A stretch of DNA of 64,000 nt. It comes from JBNRMR01 sp050942895 (GTDB taxonomy: Bacteria; Bacillota; Clostridia; Christensenellales; UBA1750). The notes beneath the pieces are model-generated. The model saw nothing but the letters and a program-made list of their open reading frames with translations. It was not told the DNA's origin and did no database searches. The stretch is taken from NCBI GenBank assembly GCA_050942895.1, contig JBMNOE010000004.1, forward strand, positions 1 to 64,000. The letters are read 5' to 3'. Made by a program: the position numbers and the translations under genes. Positions 1 through 7,281 of this stretch are shown one piece after another (positions within the stretch are counted from its first letter, which is position 1; each line of letters starts with the position of its first letter).

Positions 1-1
1 T

Positions 2-388
2 TAAAATATGTTCCAGCCGCTTTAAAAGCACATCCGCAGGTAGATTGCTTCTAAGCCCCCGCCTTATTTCCTCTGACAGCGCATTTTTAACCGTGAGCGA
101 AAATTCGTTCACTTTCCGCTGGTGCAAGTCCGGCAAGCCTTTCAGCAAGGAGTCCCTGTACCCATCCACGATATCGTACAACTGCGCCTCGAAATACTCC
201 AGCTTTTTCGGCATGAATCCGCCGCGAACAGCCGCCTCGTTAGCGCCGGCCCCAACAGGCAGCGCGTTATATTCCTCCCTGTACATCCTGTAATTCGCCG
301 CCACAAGATAGTTGCCGACTTCATCTCCTTCCCCGCTCGCAAGAAACCGCAGATAAAACCACGCTACAGCGCTTTCCAGCCGCATCAT
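2..388 (-). CDS. Hypothetical protein, 3' end cut by the window edge
   Basis: An open frame of 129 codons runs leftward off the window edge, so the C-terminus is missing. The start is the first of two adjacent ATG codons, with GGGAGG just upstream. The visible part is rich in Leu, Glu, Ala and Arg and looks helical and cytoplasmic, with no signal peptide or membrane segment. I recognise no family. It lies beyond the terminator of the broken barstar gene and may belong to the same prophage remnant or be the first host gene next to it. The complementary strand also has open frames here, but without comparable ribosome sites. Confidence 0.5.
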   Translation of the reverse strand, partial: MMRLESAVAWFYLRFLASGEGDEVGNYLVAANYRMYREEYNALPVGAGANEAAVRGGFMPKKLEYFEAQLYDIVDGYRDSLLKGLPDLHQRKVNEFSLTVKNALSEEIRRGLRSNLPADVLLKRLEHIL

Positions 389-495
389 CGCCCTCCCATC
401 TAATAACATCTCGCATTGGCGCTATCACGAACAAGAAGAGGGTCGCGGGGGATGTTTACAGGCAATATAAAAAAACCCGCCCATTTTCACATAAA

Positions 496-523
496 CAAAA
501 AAGCCGTCCTAAAGGGCGGCTTT
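496..523 (-). terminator. Rho-independent terminator after the barstar remnant
   Basis: A 10-bp stem (AAAGCCGTCC / GGGCGGCTTT, one G-T pair) with a TAAA loop is followed on the minus strand by a T run. It sits just past the stop of the broken barstar gene at 540. Confidence 0.7.
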
Positions 524-539
524 GCATTCTGTTACAATA

Positions 540-859
540 CTAAAAAATCAGACAAAAAGCGACATGCGGTGAGTTCGTGTGGACATCGTCAAAAACTTCC
601 AGCATTTTTACGGAGCTCTCCCGCAGGTCTTTGGGCAATGACTCAAGACCGTATATCTCGACGATGATGGGTTCATCAAAAAGGCCGTCAAGACAGTCCC
701 ACAGCACATCCCAGTTTTTGCCGTAATATTCAGGGAAGCCGAATTTTTCCTTGAGTATGCTATGAAACACATTCAATGGCGGCAGCCGGTAAAGTCCAGA
801 ATGATCGGGTTGTCATTAACAAGCTTGAATGCTTTATAGCTTTTACCGCACTCTTTCAT
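540..859 (-). pseudogene. Barstar-family RNase inhibitor, frameshifted
   Basis: Barstar-type proteins bind and block barnase-like RNases. The N-terminal piece starts at ATG 859-857 behind AAGGA and reads to DFTGCRH before a TGA at 775-773. The rest of the domain continues in another frame from about 776 to 540, with the barstar hallmark FPEYYGKNWDVLWDCL and a C-terminal half of normal appearance. Joining the two pieces gives about 106 residues, close to the family length. A single indel near 775 therefore broke the gene. Its start overlaps the end of the toxin remnant by 17 bases, the usual arrangement of a toxin-immunity pair. Confidence 0.8.
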
Positions 860-1380
860 GCTTTTCCTTCAAAATAATTTCACAAAAGGTCCCATAGTGA
901 TCATAGGTCACAAAGATCAGCCCGTCATTGGAAAAGAGGATACGGCTACTATTGCGATACCCCCGAGTATAATCGATGTCCGCCTCATACCAGGTTCGCC
1001 CCGCCGCGGAAGGAAGATGCCCATTCCGATTATAATATAATAGGCACCTCTTGTAACCATTCGCCATGGAAGAACCTCGTAAAGATACCCAATAGGGGCT
1101 TCCATGCTGCTCGTTTTGCATCTTCATATGTTACATAATAATCCGGCAGCTTCCCGTAATATTTGAGCCGCCAGTCCGCATAGTTAAGACTCTTGCCAGT
1201 CACCCATCCCGCCGTAAGAGCCTACAGAGGCCTTGTATTGCAGCGGCAGCCTGAGTGCATTGGCGGTTCCGGCACAAGCGGTTGCCCCAGCTCGTAAATT
1301 TTCCCATGCAGTTCTTCACATAGCACGCATCTCTTGGGATCAATCAAAGTTATCCACTTCAGGTATCGCTTGCTTTGCAT
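843..1380 (-). pseudogene. Phage head-protein/barnase fusion RNase toxin, broken
   Basis: The start is ATG 1380-1378 behind GGAGGAG. The first 50 codons carry a metal-binding-like motif of SPP1 gp7/Mu F-type head morphogenesis proteins: CVLC, HGKIY and PPMHSGCRC. A TAG at 1224-1222 interrupts the frame. It then continues with KLPDYYVTYEDAKRAAW, matching the barnase N-terminus; shifts frame to GYLYEVLPW; and shifts again to the barnase core SAAGRTWYEADIDYTRGYRN and FVTYDHYGTFCEI. The catalytic Glu (barnase E73 region), Arg (R83 region) and His (H102 region) are readable in the fragments. One stop and two frameshifts make it inactive as it stands. Intact relatives would be roughly 170-residue secreted or phage-borne RNases paired with barstar. 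Confidence 0.8.
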
Positions 1381-1599
1381 TTGTATCTCCTCCACTATAA
1401 TTGCTTCGTCAAGGGAATTCAACTTCAGTGCTTTGAATTATTGCGGGCTACATTCATTTTACACATTGTTAATTACAGCAGAAAGCAGCCTTTCTTTGCT
1501 TTTCGAATAACTGACCGTTAGCTTCTATAATACGGTTAAACCACAAGCGCAAGAGGGGTTGCGTGGACACTTTTTACCCCCGCAGCCCCCGCACCGCCG

Positions 1600-1834
1600 C
1601 TATTTTTCTTCCTCAAAAATACTTTTCTCTTGCTGTGCTTCTGACCCCTTCGCATCCACATGAACCTCTGCGAAGATGTAGACCATCAGCACCGCCATAG
1701 CGGATATAACCGCCGCCACCTGATCCTCGGTCATTGCGCTGACATAAGCGCAATCAAAACCGCCGTCACGAACCCGGTCAGCGACGCCCAGAACTTGCGC
1801 TGGACAGCTTCTGCTTCCAGTTAATTTTCATCAT
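1600..1834 (-). pseudogene. Phage holin, two frameshifts
   Basis: Holins make the membrane lesion that lets endolysin reach the wall. From ATG 1834-1832 the frame reads MMKINWKQKLSS. It must then gain one base near 1799 to continue KFWASLTGFVTAVLIAL, and one more near 1742 to continue SAMTEDQVAAVISAMAVLMVYIFAE and a charged tail ending at TAG 1602-1600. The repaired product is about 79 residues with two membrane segments and a charged C-terminus, typical of small Gram-positive phage holins that begin MKINWK. Both lesions look like single-base losses. Confidence 0.75.
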
Positions 1835-1838
1835 AACC

Positions 1839-2345
1839 CTACCATATTATTTCATAGGCTCCTCTGGTATTGAGTTGAGGATTAACCCTTACGCTATCTT
1901 TCGGATTCAAAGCAGGGCGCAGTCCGCTTTCGCAAATGTCCGCGTAGGGGGCCGCCCCCAAGCCGCCCGAATTCACGCGGTACGAGTCCCCCGCGCTTGG
2001 AGAGCGCAGACACCCGTACCAGTTTTCCGCTGCGGTGATGTTTGCGTCGGTATACGTGCTGTTCTTGACAGCAGGAATATTTTGTCTGATTCGGAGCCGC
2101 CTCCGTCCAAGGTCGCCTTTGCGGCGGCTAGAGTGGTGTCGAGCAATGCGGCGTGCATATTGGCGGAAAAGCTCGTCAAGAAGCCCGCTTGAGTGTCGTA
2201 TGGATTGTTATTGTCCAACACGTTCGCTGCGCTGGGGGGGGCCTGACCATGGACGGCAGTGTACCAGTTCGTGCCGGACTTGTTGAGCTACTGCCGGATG
2301 TTCGAGAAGATGTGCCGGTTATTGCCGTAGCTTTTTCGATTGTTG
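1839..2345 (-). pseudogene. DUF6273 phage tail-associated protein, broken
   Basis: The minus strand keeps the DUF6273 signature (a C-type-lectin/FGE-like fold common in Clostridia phage tail regions): YGNNRHIFSNIRQ, NPYDTQAGFL, KIFLLS, ENWYGCLRSPS and GLRPALNPKDSV. A TAG at 2290-2288 falls exactly where the family has Trp (IRQ-stop-LN), a TGG to TAG change. A frameshift near 2065 separates KIFLLS from the C-terminal part, which ends at TAG 1841-1839, five bases before the holin start. The N-terminal part is missing at the right edge. Confidence 0.7.
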
Positions 2346-2440
2346 TCAGAGTTGCTTATTCACACCTATATCCGCGCGAAAAAGAACGGGCAATCAAGGT
2401 TTTAGAAAAAATCATGGATGGGCAATCCGAGCATAAAAAA
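2345..2440 (+). pseudogene. Possible tyrosine-integrase C-terminal fragment
   Basis: The plus strand reads AYSHLYPREKERAIKVLEKI, which resembles the end of phage tyrosine integrases (the YAHLYP... segment carrying the catalytic Tyr, followed by a short helix). The residues before it do not continue the family, so only the tail would be left, joined to the DUF6273 remnant. Its position against tRNA-Val fits an integrase next to its attachment site. The match is short, so this is tentative. Confidence 0.35.
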
Positions 2441-2466
2441 ACCGCCGTATATGGCGGTTTCTTTTT
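2434..2466 (-). terminator. Rho-independent terminator after tRNA-Val
   Basis: AAACCGCC / GGCGGTTT pair around a short GTATAT loop, with T runs on both strands. It lies 5 bases past the CCA end of the tRNA on the minus strand. Confidence 0.75.
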
Positions 2467-2470
2467 AGTT

Positions 2471-2547
2471 TGGTGGGGTTAAATGGACTCGAACCATCGA
2501 CCTCCACGATGTCAACGTGGCGCTCTAACCAGCTGGGCTATAACCCC
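2471..2547 (-). tRNA. tRNA-Val (anticodon GAC)
   Basis: The 77-base minus-strand sequence folds as a cloverleaf: acceptor GGGGTTA/TAACCCC, anticodon stem CCACG/CGTGG with loop TTGACAT (anticodon GAC, valine), and T-loop TTCGAGT. The CCA end is encoded. The D stem has one C-A mismatch. The 3' end faces the prophage remnant. Confidence 0.93.
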
Positions 2548-2710
2548 AAACGCAATAACCATTATACACAAAATTCAAAAAAATGCAAGGGTTTTTTCCT
2601 TTCCTTCTTTTTGCGCAGTATAAATGCTTCGGTTTGGTATTGCCTTGAAGCTTTTTGCAAATACTACAGTTGCGCAATGCCGATTTACGGAGGAAAGGAG
2701 GCTTTAGAAT

Positions 2711-2959
2711 ATGAGAATAGGGTATCTTCCCGACTCCAAGGACGCAGCCGACAGACTGCGCGGAAGAGGCTATGTTGTGGATGAATATAACAGCGATGCT
2801 CCCTTCGACGTTTTGCTGTACAGCGGTGAAATCAGCGCCGATCCCGTCAGCGGAATCAACCCCATGGCGCCGCTTTTCATGCTGAATACAAGCATGTTGG
2901 ATGACGACGAGATCGACAGGCAGATAAACGATCGCAGCTATTCGCGCCTTTTCGAATAA
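2711..2959 (+). CDS. YkuS/UPF0180-like small protein
   Basis: An 82-residue cytoplasmic protein with an AGGAAAGGAGG ribosome site. It shows the UPF0180 (YkuS) pattern: an N-terminal strand MRIGYLP, a helix with an RGYVV turn, a hydrophobic strand FDVLLYSG, and a C-terminal PLFMLNTSMLDDDEI, where the family has a ViNA-G-T-E-I segment. The function of this family is unknown. It is monocistronic, between tRNA-Val and the uppP operon. The similarity is weak, so the family call is provisional; that it is a real gene is more certain. Confidence 0.6.
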   Translation: MRIGYLPDSKDAADRLRGRGYVVDEYNSDAPFDVLLYSGEISADPVSGINPMAPLFMLNTSMLDDDEIDRQINDRSYSRLFE

Positions 2960-3212
2960 TGAGCCAGCGGGATGTTGCAGTGCCTTGATCGCGGAAATTT
3001 TATCTGTGCTTAAAACTTCCCGGACAAGGCCGTGGGCGCTGGCGTACATTTGCCGATCCATCCACTCTGCGAGGAAAGCTGTATGAGGGCAAGTTCATTG
3101 ATCGAAAAAAAGACGTCAGCGCCTGTTGGCTCGGCGAAAATCAGCCGGACAGCGATGGAGGAATTGTTTAAAAGATATGGGTGATAGCCGCTCAAAAACG
3201 CTGCACAATAAC
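2960..3212. other. No supported gene
   Basis: About 250 bases with a few short open frames on both strands, none with a convincing ribosome site or family resemblance. It may hold the worn remains of a small gene. Confidence 0.4.
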
Positions 3213-3247
3213 AAAAAAAGGCCGGAGGATGAACTCCGGCTTTTTTA
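3213..3247. terminator. Bidirectional terminator
   Basis: GCCGGAG / CTCCGGC stem with a 6-base loop, flanked by an A run on the left and a T run on the right. It lies just past the uppP stop and can end transcription from either side. Confidence 0.75.
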
Positions 3248-3254
3248 TTGAGAG

Positions 3255-4043
3255 TTAAAACATGGGCGGGAAGAAGGCGCTAAAGAAAAGCTGATCGCAA
3301 AGAACCAGCGCCCCCAGAACAAGAGTATACCAGGCGAAGGATTTTAGCGACGCTCTTTGGAGTATTTTAAGCATTAGCCTGATGGCGGCATAGCCGGACA
3401 CGGCGGAAGCCAGCACCCCTGCGATCATCGCCGGCGCGCCGATCATACCCAGCTCCGCGCCGGAGACGATATCCTTAAACTGGTAGACAACAGAGCCTAA
3501 TATGGCGGGTATGGACATAAGGAACGAGAACTTCGCCGCCTCCTCCCTGCGAAGGCCAAGCATGAGGCCGCCGGATATGGTGGCGCCTGAGCGGGATATG
3601 CCCGGCAATATGGCAACGCCCTGCCAAAGGCCCATCATGGCCGCATCGCGATAGCTGACTTCGCGTCTTTCGCCGTCGAATCGTGAGCTTAAAAAGAGAA
3701 TGCCGCTGGTTATCAAAAAGCTGATGCCCAAAAATCTTCCGGCGAAGATGTCGTCAAAAAAACCGCCGAACAAGAGGGCGAATATCACCGCGGGAACGGT
3801 GGCGATTGCAAGGCAGTAAACAGGCTTTGAAAAGGGTCTTTTTATCATCGCCCATATATCCTTGAAATAGACGGCGAAAACCGCCGCCAGAGTTCCCACA
3901 TGCAAGAATGTGTCAAAAAGAAGCCCCGCCTCGGAAACGCCCAGGACTCTTTGCATCAAAACCAGATGGCCTGAGGACGACACCGGCAGAAACTCGCACA
4001 GGCCCTGAACAAGCCCCAATATCAGCGCGTGAAGTATGCTCAT
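3255..4043 (-). CDS. uppP: Undecaprenyl-diphosphatase UppP (BacA)
   Basis: This membrane enzyme dephosphorylates undecaprenyl pyrophosphate to recycle the lipid carrier for peptidoglycan and other wall polymers; extra copies give bacitracin tolerance. The 262-residue protein has about eight hydrophobic segments and both family motifs: GLVQGLCEFLPVSSSGHL near the N-terminus and LPGISRSGATISGGL in the middle. The first motif has Cys before EFLP where Thr or Val is more usual. It is the last gene of the leftward operon lplA - CPBP - rlmH - uppP, 66 bases after rlmH. Confidence 0.95.
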   Translation of the reverse strand: MSILHALILGLVQGLCEFLPVSSSGHLVLMQRVLGVSEAGLLFDTFLHVGTLAAVFAVYFKDIWAMIKRPFSKPVYCLAIATVPAVIFALLFGGFFDDIFAGRFLGISFLITSGILFLSSRFDGERREVSYRDAAMMGLWQGVAILPGISRSGATISGGLMLGLRREEAAKFSFLMSIPAILGSVVYQFKDIVSGAELGMIGAPAMIAGVLASAVSGYAAIRLMLKILQRASLKSFAWYTLVLGALVLCDQLFFSAFFPPMF

Positions 4044-4109
4044 TTTAACTTCTCCCCAAATTTTCCCAATATCTTATAAAAACTGATGGCTGCAGGCAAT
4101 TATTGCAAG

Positions 4110-4583
4110 CTATTTATGATAGCGTTCCCCGGCGGATATCTTCGCCGCCCTGTATACTTGTTCAAGCAAAAAAACCCGCGCAAGCTGATGGGGCATCGTC
4201 ATGTCGGACAGCGAAATCCTACGGCGGGCAAGCCGCAGCACGCTTTCGCCAATCCCAAGGGAGCCCCCCAATATAAAGCATATTCTTCCCAGGGCGGATA
4301 TATTTTCAATCATAGAAGCAAAGCTTTCAGAGCTGAGCCTTTCACCGTCCACGCAAAGAGCGATTATTATATCGCCTTCCTTGACGTGGCGCAGCATCCT
4401 TTGAGCCTCCGCCTCCTTCACTCTTTCTATCTCCGCCTGAGAAAGCCTTTCCGGCTCCCGCTCATCAGCCACCTCGGTTACGGATATCTTTCCATAGCGT
4501 GAAAGCCTTTTGAGATATTCCCCGCAGGCCTGGGCATAAAACTTTTCTTTAAGCTTTCCGACGCAGACTATGTTTACTATCAT
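4110..4583 (-). CDS. rlmH: 23S rRNA pseudouridine-1915 N3-methyltransferase RlmH
   Basis: A SPOUT-class methyltransferase that modifies pseudouridine 1915 in helix 69 of 23S rRNA on the 70S ribosome. At 157 residues it is close to the usual 159. The knot region is clear: FILGGSLGIGE (SAM-binding loop), then MTMPHQLARVFLLEQVYRA and the C-terminal GERYHK. It starts one base after the stop of the CPBP gene, so the two are translationally coupled. Confidence 0.95.
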   Translation of the reverse strand: MIVNIVCVGKLKEKFYAQACGEYLKRLSRYGKISVTEVADEREPERLSQAEIERVKEAEAQRMLRHVKEGDIIIALCVDGERLSSESFASMIENISALGRICFILGGSLGIGESVLRLARRRISLSDMTMPHQLARVFLLEQVYRAAKISAGERYHK

Positions 4584-4584
4584 A

Positions 4585-5550
4585 TTACATACCGGTGAGG
4601 GCGAGTATATTGTACAAAACTATCCCCGCGATGCCTATCCACATGGGCAAATATGCAAGCTTGGCCTCGCCGTATACGGAGGGCGTGTGCAGGGGGATTG
4701 AAAGCCGGCGCGCTTTGACCCTCATGGATCTAAAGTTTTTATAAGCTGCGAGGGAACCGAATAATATCGCCCCGCCGACTGCGATATAGAGCAGCAGCGA
4801 GATGAGCAGCGCCCCGGGAGAGGATAAAAGCTCCTCGGCGAGGGCGGTCAGCTCGTCCGATGTATCGACCATCGAAACGGACGCCTGGTAAAGCCAAAGG
4901 GATATGCCGTTGTGCAAAGCGTGGTAAAGCATACAAGGGAACACGCTGCCACTTTCGGTAAATATGTAGCCCAAAAGCAGGCCTATGGCAAACTGGGTGG
5001 GCGCGGCCACCGGCTGGCCGTGCAGGACGGCGAACAGCGCCGATGTGATTATTATCGCCTTCCACTTTCCCTTATGGGCGTAGGCCGGCAGCAGAACTCC
5101 GCGAAAGAGGCTCTCCTCAATTATGCCGGGAAAGATCGCCCCCAGCATGATCAGCACAAAGCCCGATGTCTGCGGGGAGACTATGGCCTCCACATTGCTG
5201 CGGATAAGAAAGGAGAGCTTCAGCTTTTCAGCCAGCATCTGAAAAAGGCCGTTCATGCCGGTGAAAAAGTAGAAGCCGCCAAGAGCCATGGGTATAATCA
5301 ATATTATCGAAAGATCAACGCTTTTAAGGTTGAATGCGGGGGAAAACACATGGCCGCAGGGCCTTCCCAGAGCGATAACAATGGGAAGCAGCGTGGAAAG
5401 GAGCATAACAAGGGCGGAAAGCTGGAGGATATAGCCGGATATTGCGGGCAGATAGGCGTAAAGAACGCTCAGAAACAAAGACCCCAGCAAAAGCCCCCAC
5501 ACGCATATCATGAAAAGGGTGTTTGCGCAGCGAATGCTTCGTTTATCCAA
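4585..5550 (-). CDS. CPBP-family intramembrane metalloprotease
   Basis: A 321-residue integral membrane protein of the CPBP (Abi/CaaX protease-like) family. The catalytic motifs are EESLFRG and, one helix later, FAVLHGQP, followed by a third histidine in YHALHNG. The start is a TTG with AAGGAG eight bases upstream. Members cleave prenylated or membrane peptides or act in bacteriocin self-protection; nothing here points to a specific substrate. It is co-transcribed with lplA upstream (41-bp gap) and rlmH downstream (1 bp). Confidence 0.88.
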   Translation of the reverse strand: MDKRSIRCANTLFMICVWGLLLGSLFLSVLYAYLPAISGYILQLSALVMLLSTLLPIVIALGRPCGHVFSPAFNLKSVDLSIILIIPMALGGFYFFTGMNGLFQMLAEKLKLSFLIRSNVEAIVSPQTSGFVLIMLGAIFPGIIEESLFRGVLLPAYAHKGKWKAIIITSALFAVLHGQPVAAPTQFAIGLLLGYIFTESGSVFPCMLYHALHNGISLWLYQASVSMVDTSDELTALAEELLSSPGALLISLLLYIAVGGAILFGSLAAYKNFRSMRVKARRLSIPLHTPSVYGEAKLAYLPMWIGIAGIVLYNILALTGM

Positions 5551-5591
5551 GGCAATTCTCCTTCCAAACTTGCAGTCATCATTTGCTACAA

Positions 5592-6554
5592 TTATATACT
5601 AATTCTCTCCATCCAACAAGCAAGCTCCTCGTTCACGGGCAGAAGTGCGGCTTTAAGCTTTGCGCTTTCCATCGGCGCGCCCATCAAGGCTGATTGCACT
5701 CTTTCCGCAAGGCTCGTGTCCAGGGCGTCGGTGAACACCTTAACTGAGCTGATCTTCCCTTTTTCAAGGCTCAGATGAAGCTGAACTTCACCAAAGGAGA
5801 GCCGCTCCTCAAACTGAACGTCGAAGGGCGGGGTTGCACCGTAGAGGAAATCCCAGCTTTTGCGTCTTTTTGATAGGTTTTCAACGATGCTGAAATCGAT
5901 CAGCTCCTCTGCGCTATGGATTTCGCCTCCATGGGCCTTTATAAGGGCCTGAACAACGGCGTCAACAGTGATTTCCGGTTGAATCTCGCAAAGGTTTATG
6001 ACCCTCGCGGCTGTGGAGGTGACGCCCTTTGCCTGAAGCTTCGCCTTAGAGGGCTGAAGATAGCGGGCAAGGCGGCCTAAATCGCTGCTGATCAGCATGG
6101 TGCCGTGGTGCAGCGACGCTCCGCCGGAGTTCATATAGGCGCTGCCGGAGAACTTCCTGCCCTTTGCGACGATATCGTTACGGCCCTCATGCCTGCTCTC
6201 AACGCCCAGGGTTTTAAGGGCATCCACGCAAAGGCCGTAGGAATAATCGGTGCCTGAGCTTTCCGGCATTATAAAAGAAAAGAGCAGATTTCCCAGATCG
6301 TGGAAAACCGCGCCGCCGCCGGTGTCGCGCCGCACGGGCAGAACGCCGTCGGCCTTCATTTCATCAAGGCGGCACTCGCGCCATATGTTCTGATTGCGGC
6401 CGATGATCACGCTGGGCTGATTGATCCACAAATATAAAAGAGGCCGGTTCAGCATTTTTTCCCTTAGGGGGCCGCCCACTTTACAGGCCGCAAACAGAGC
6501 TTCTTCTATGGACAGGTTCTCATAGGGGTTGTTTCCGGAGGATAAAACTATCAT
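5592..6554 (-). CDS. lplA: Lipoate-protein ligase A
   Basis: Activates lipoate with ATP and attaches it to lipoyl domains of 2-oxoacid dehydrogenases or glycine-cleavage H protein. The 320-residue protein has the biotin/lipoate ligase fold with PVRRDTGGGAVFHDLGNL, a lipoate-binding lysine region (GRKFSGSA) and the accessory C-terminal domain, so it is the full two-domain form. It is the first gene of its operon. No lipoylated enzyme gene is nearby, so the partner must lie elsewhere. Confidence 0.93.
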   Translation of the reverse strand: MIVLSSGNNPYENLSIEEALFAACKVGGPLREKMLNRPLLYLWINQPSVIIGRNQNIWRECRLDEMKADGVLPVRRDTGGGAVFHDLGNLLFSFIMPESSGTDYSYGLCVDALKTLGVESRHEGRNDIVAKGRKFSGSAYMNSGGASLHHGTMLISSDLGRLARYLQPSKAKLQAKGVTSTAARVINLCEIQPEITVDAVVQALIKAHGGEIHSAEELIDFSIVENLSKRRKSWDFLYGATPPFDVQFEERLSFGEVQLHLSLEKGKISSVKVFTDALDTSLAERVQSALMGAPMESAKLKAALLPVNEELACWMERISI

Positions 6555-6602
6555 ATTTTAATGTCATCCTTTTCATGTGGAATGTAAACGAGCGAATATC
6601 CA

Positions 6603-6631
6603 TTGACAAAACCTGCCCGCCATTCTATGAT
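6603..6631 (+). promoter_or_regulatory. Sigma-A promoter toward the ASRT-aldolase-PHP operon
   Basis: TTGACA, 17 bp, TATGAT. Transcription would begin near 6638, so the repeat element at 6639-6795 would lie in the 5' untranslated leader of the operon. Confidence 0.65.
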
Positions 6632-6638
6632 TATATTA

Positions 6639-6795
6639 TGTTTGACGGCAGTTTTTTAGCGCTGCTGCCCAGCCCGCCGACCCGCAGTTTGCTTCGCAAA
6701 TTGCTAAACCGATTATACCGTGTTTGCCGGCGGCCTTTCCTACGGGCCCGCCGGCCCGCAGTTTGCTTCGCAAAATGCTAAACTGATTATAACAT
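6639..6795 (+). repeat. Copy 1 of a ~160-bp repeat element (two tandem hairpin units)
   Basis: Two units at 6672-6725 and 6746-6795 share the order GCCCGCCGRCCCGC, a hairpin, then TGCTAAAC and ATTATA. The hairpin here is GTTTGC-TTC-GCAAA. A T-rich left flank starting TTTGACGGCAGTTTTTT also matches the other copy at 58572-58735. The element sits between the divergent lplA and ASRT genes. No open frame or known riboswitch is recognisable in it. Confidence 0.75.
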
Positions 6796-6858
6796 AAAAT
6801 ACGACGCTATGCGCGTAATACCATTCCCGCACCGGCGGATTTTTAAGGAGATGAAAAT

Positions 6859-7209
6859 ATGCATGGAAAAACACAGTGGCTCATTCCCGACATGTACTGG
6901 CCGGAGATCACAACGCCCGGGCATTATGTCAGCCACGAGGCGATCTGCGTGCTGAATACAGGTGATGCGGACGCCAAGCTGACCGCAACCTTTTACTTTG
7001 AGGACAGGGAACCCGTTTTTCTGGAGGGGCTTTCCTGCGGTGCAAGGCGAACCAATCATATCCGCATTGATCTGCTCAATGCAGTACCCAAGGGCGTGCC
7101 ATATGCGGCGCTGGTTGAAAGCGATGTCCCCGTGGTGGTGCAATATAGCAGGCTGGACACCACCCAGGCCAATAATGGCCTGATCACAACCATAGCATAC
7201 CCGGTATAG
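6859..7209 (+). CDS. Sensory rhodopsin transducer (ASRT) family protein
   Basis: A 116-residue all-beta protein of the Anabaena sensory rhodopsin transducer superfamily. It has the family's conserved blocks: SHEAICVLNTGD, ATFYFEDREP, GARRTNHIRIDLL, ESDVPVVVQYSRLD and the ending ITTIAYPV. The founding member forms a tetramer that contacts a photoreceptor, but most homologues have no rhodopsin and are thought to bind small molecules, probably sugars. No rhodopsin gene is in the window. It leads an operon with a class II aldolase (73-bp gap) and a PHP phosphoesterase, which favours a role in carbohydrate sensing or handling. Ribosome site AAGGAGATG. Confidence 0.88.
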   Translation: MHGKTQWLIPDMYWPEITTPGHYVSHEAICVLNTGDADAKLTATFYFEDREPVFLEGLSCGARRTNHIRIDLLNAVPKGVPYAALVESDVPVVVQYSRLDTTQANNGLITTIAYPV

Positions 7210-7281
7210 ATCTCTTATAAAAGCTTATAAAGTATAAGAATAAAAAGATTGCAGCATGAACAGTGAACAGGAGGAAGTATA

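Larger units (their letters stand above)
540..2470. mobile_element. Decayed prophage end next to tRNA-Val
   Basis: Four consecutive leftward gene remnants of phage character fill this stretch: barstar, head-protein/barnase fusion, holin and DUF6273 tail-associated protein. Each carries frameshifts or stops. A possible tyrosine-integrase tail on the plus strand lies at the right edge beside the 3' end of tRNA-Val, a usual phage integration site. I did not find a second copy of the tRNA 3' end in the window, so the outer att site is either lost or outside. The right limit is drawn at the tRNA 3' end; the left limit is uncertain. Confidence 0.65.

Noticed and set aside
1222..2290. Reassignment of TAG as a sense codon in the phage remnant
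   Set aside because: Both interrupted genes have in-frame TAG, but they and their neighbours also carry frameshifts, and TAG ends the holin and DUF6273 remnants at sensible places; decay explains it better.
2525..3061. A 178-codon minus-strand frame across the tRNA and the YkuS-like gene
   Set aside because: It runs through tRNA-Val and opposite a gene with a strong ribosome site; no recognisable domain.
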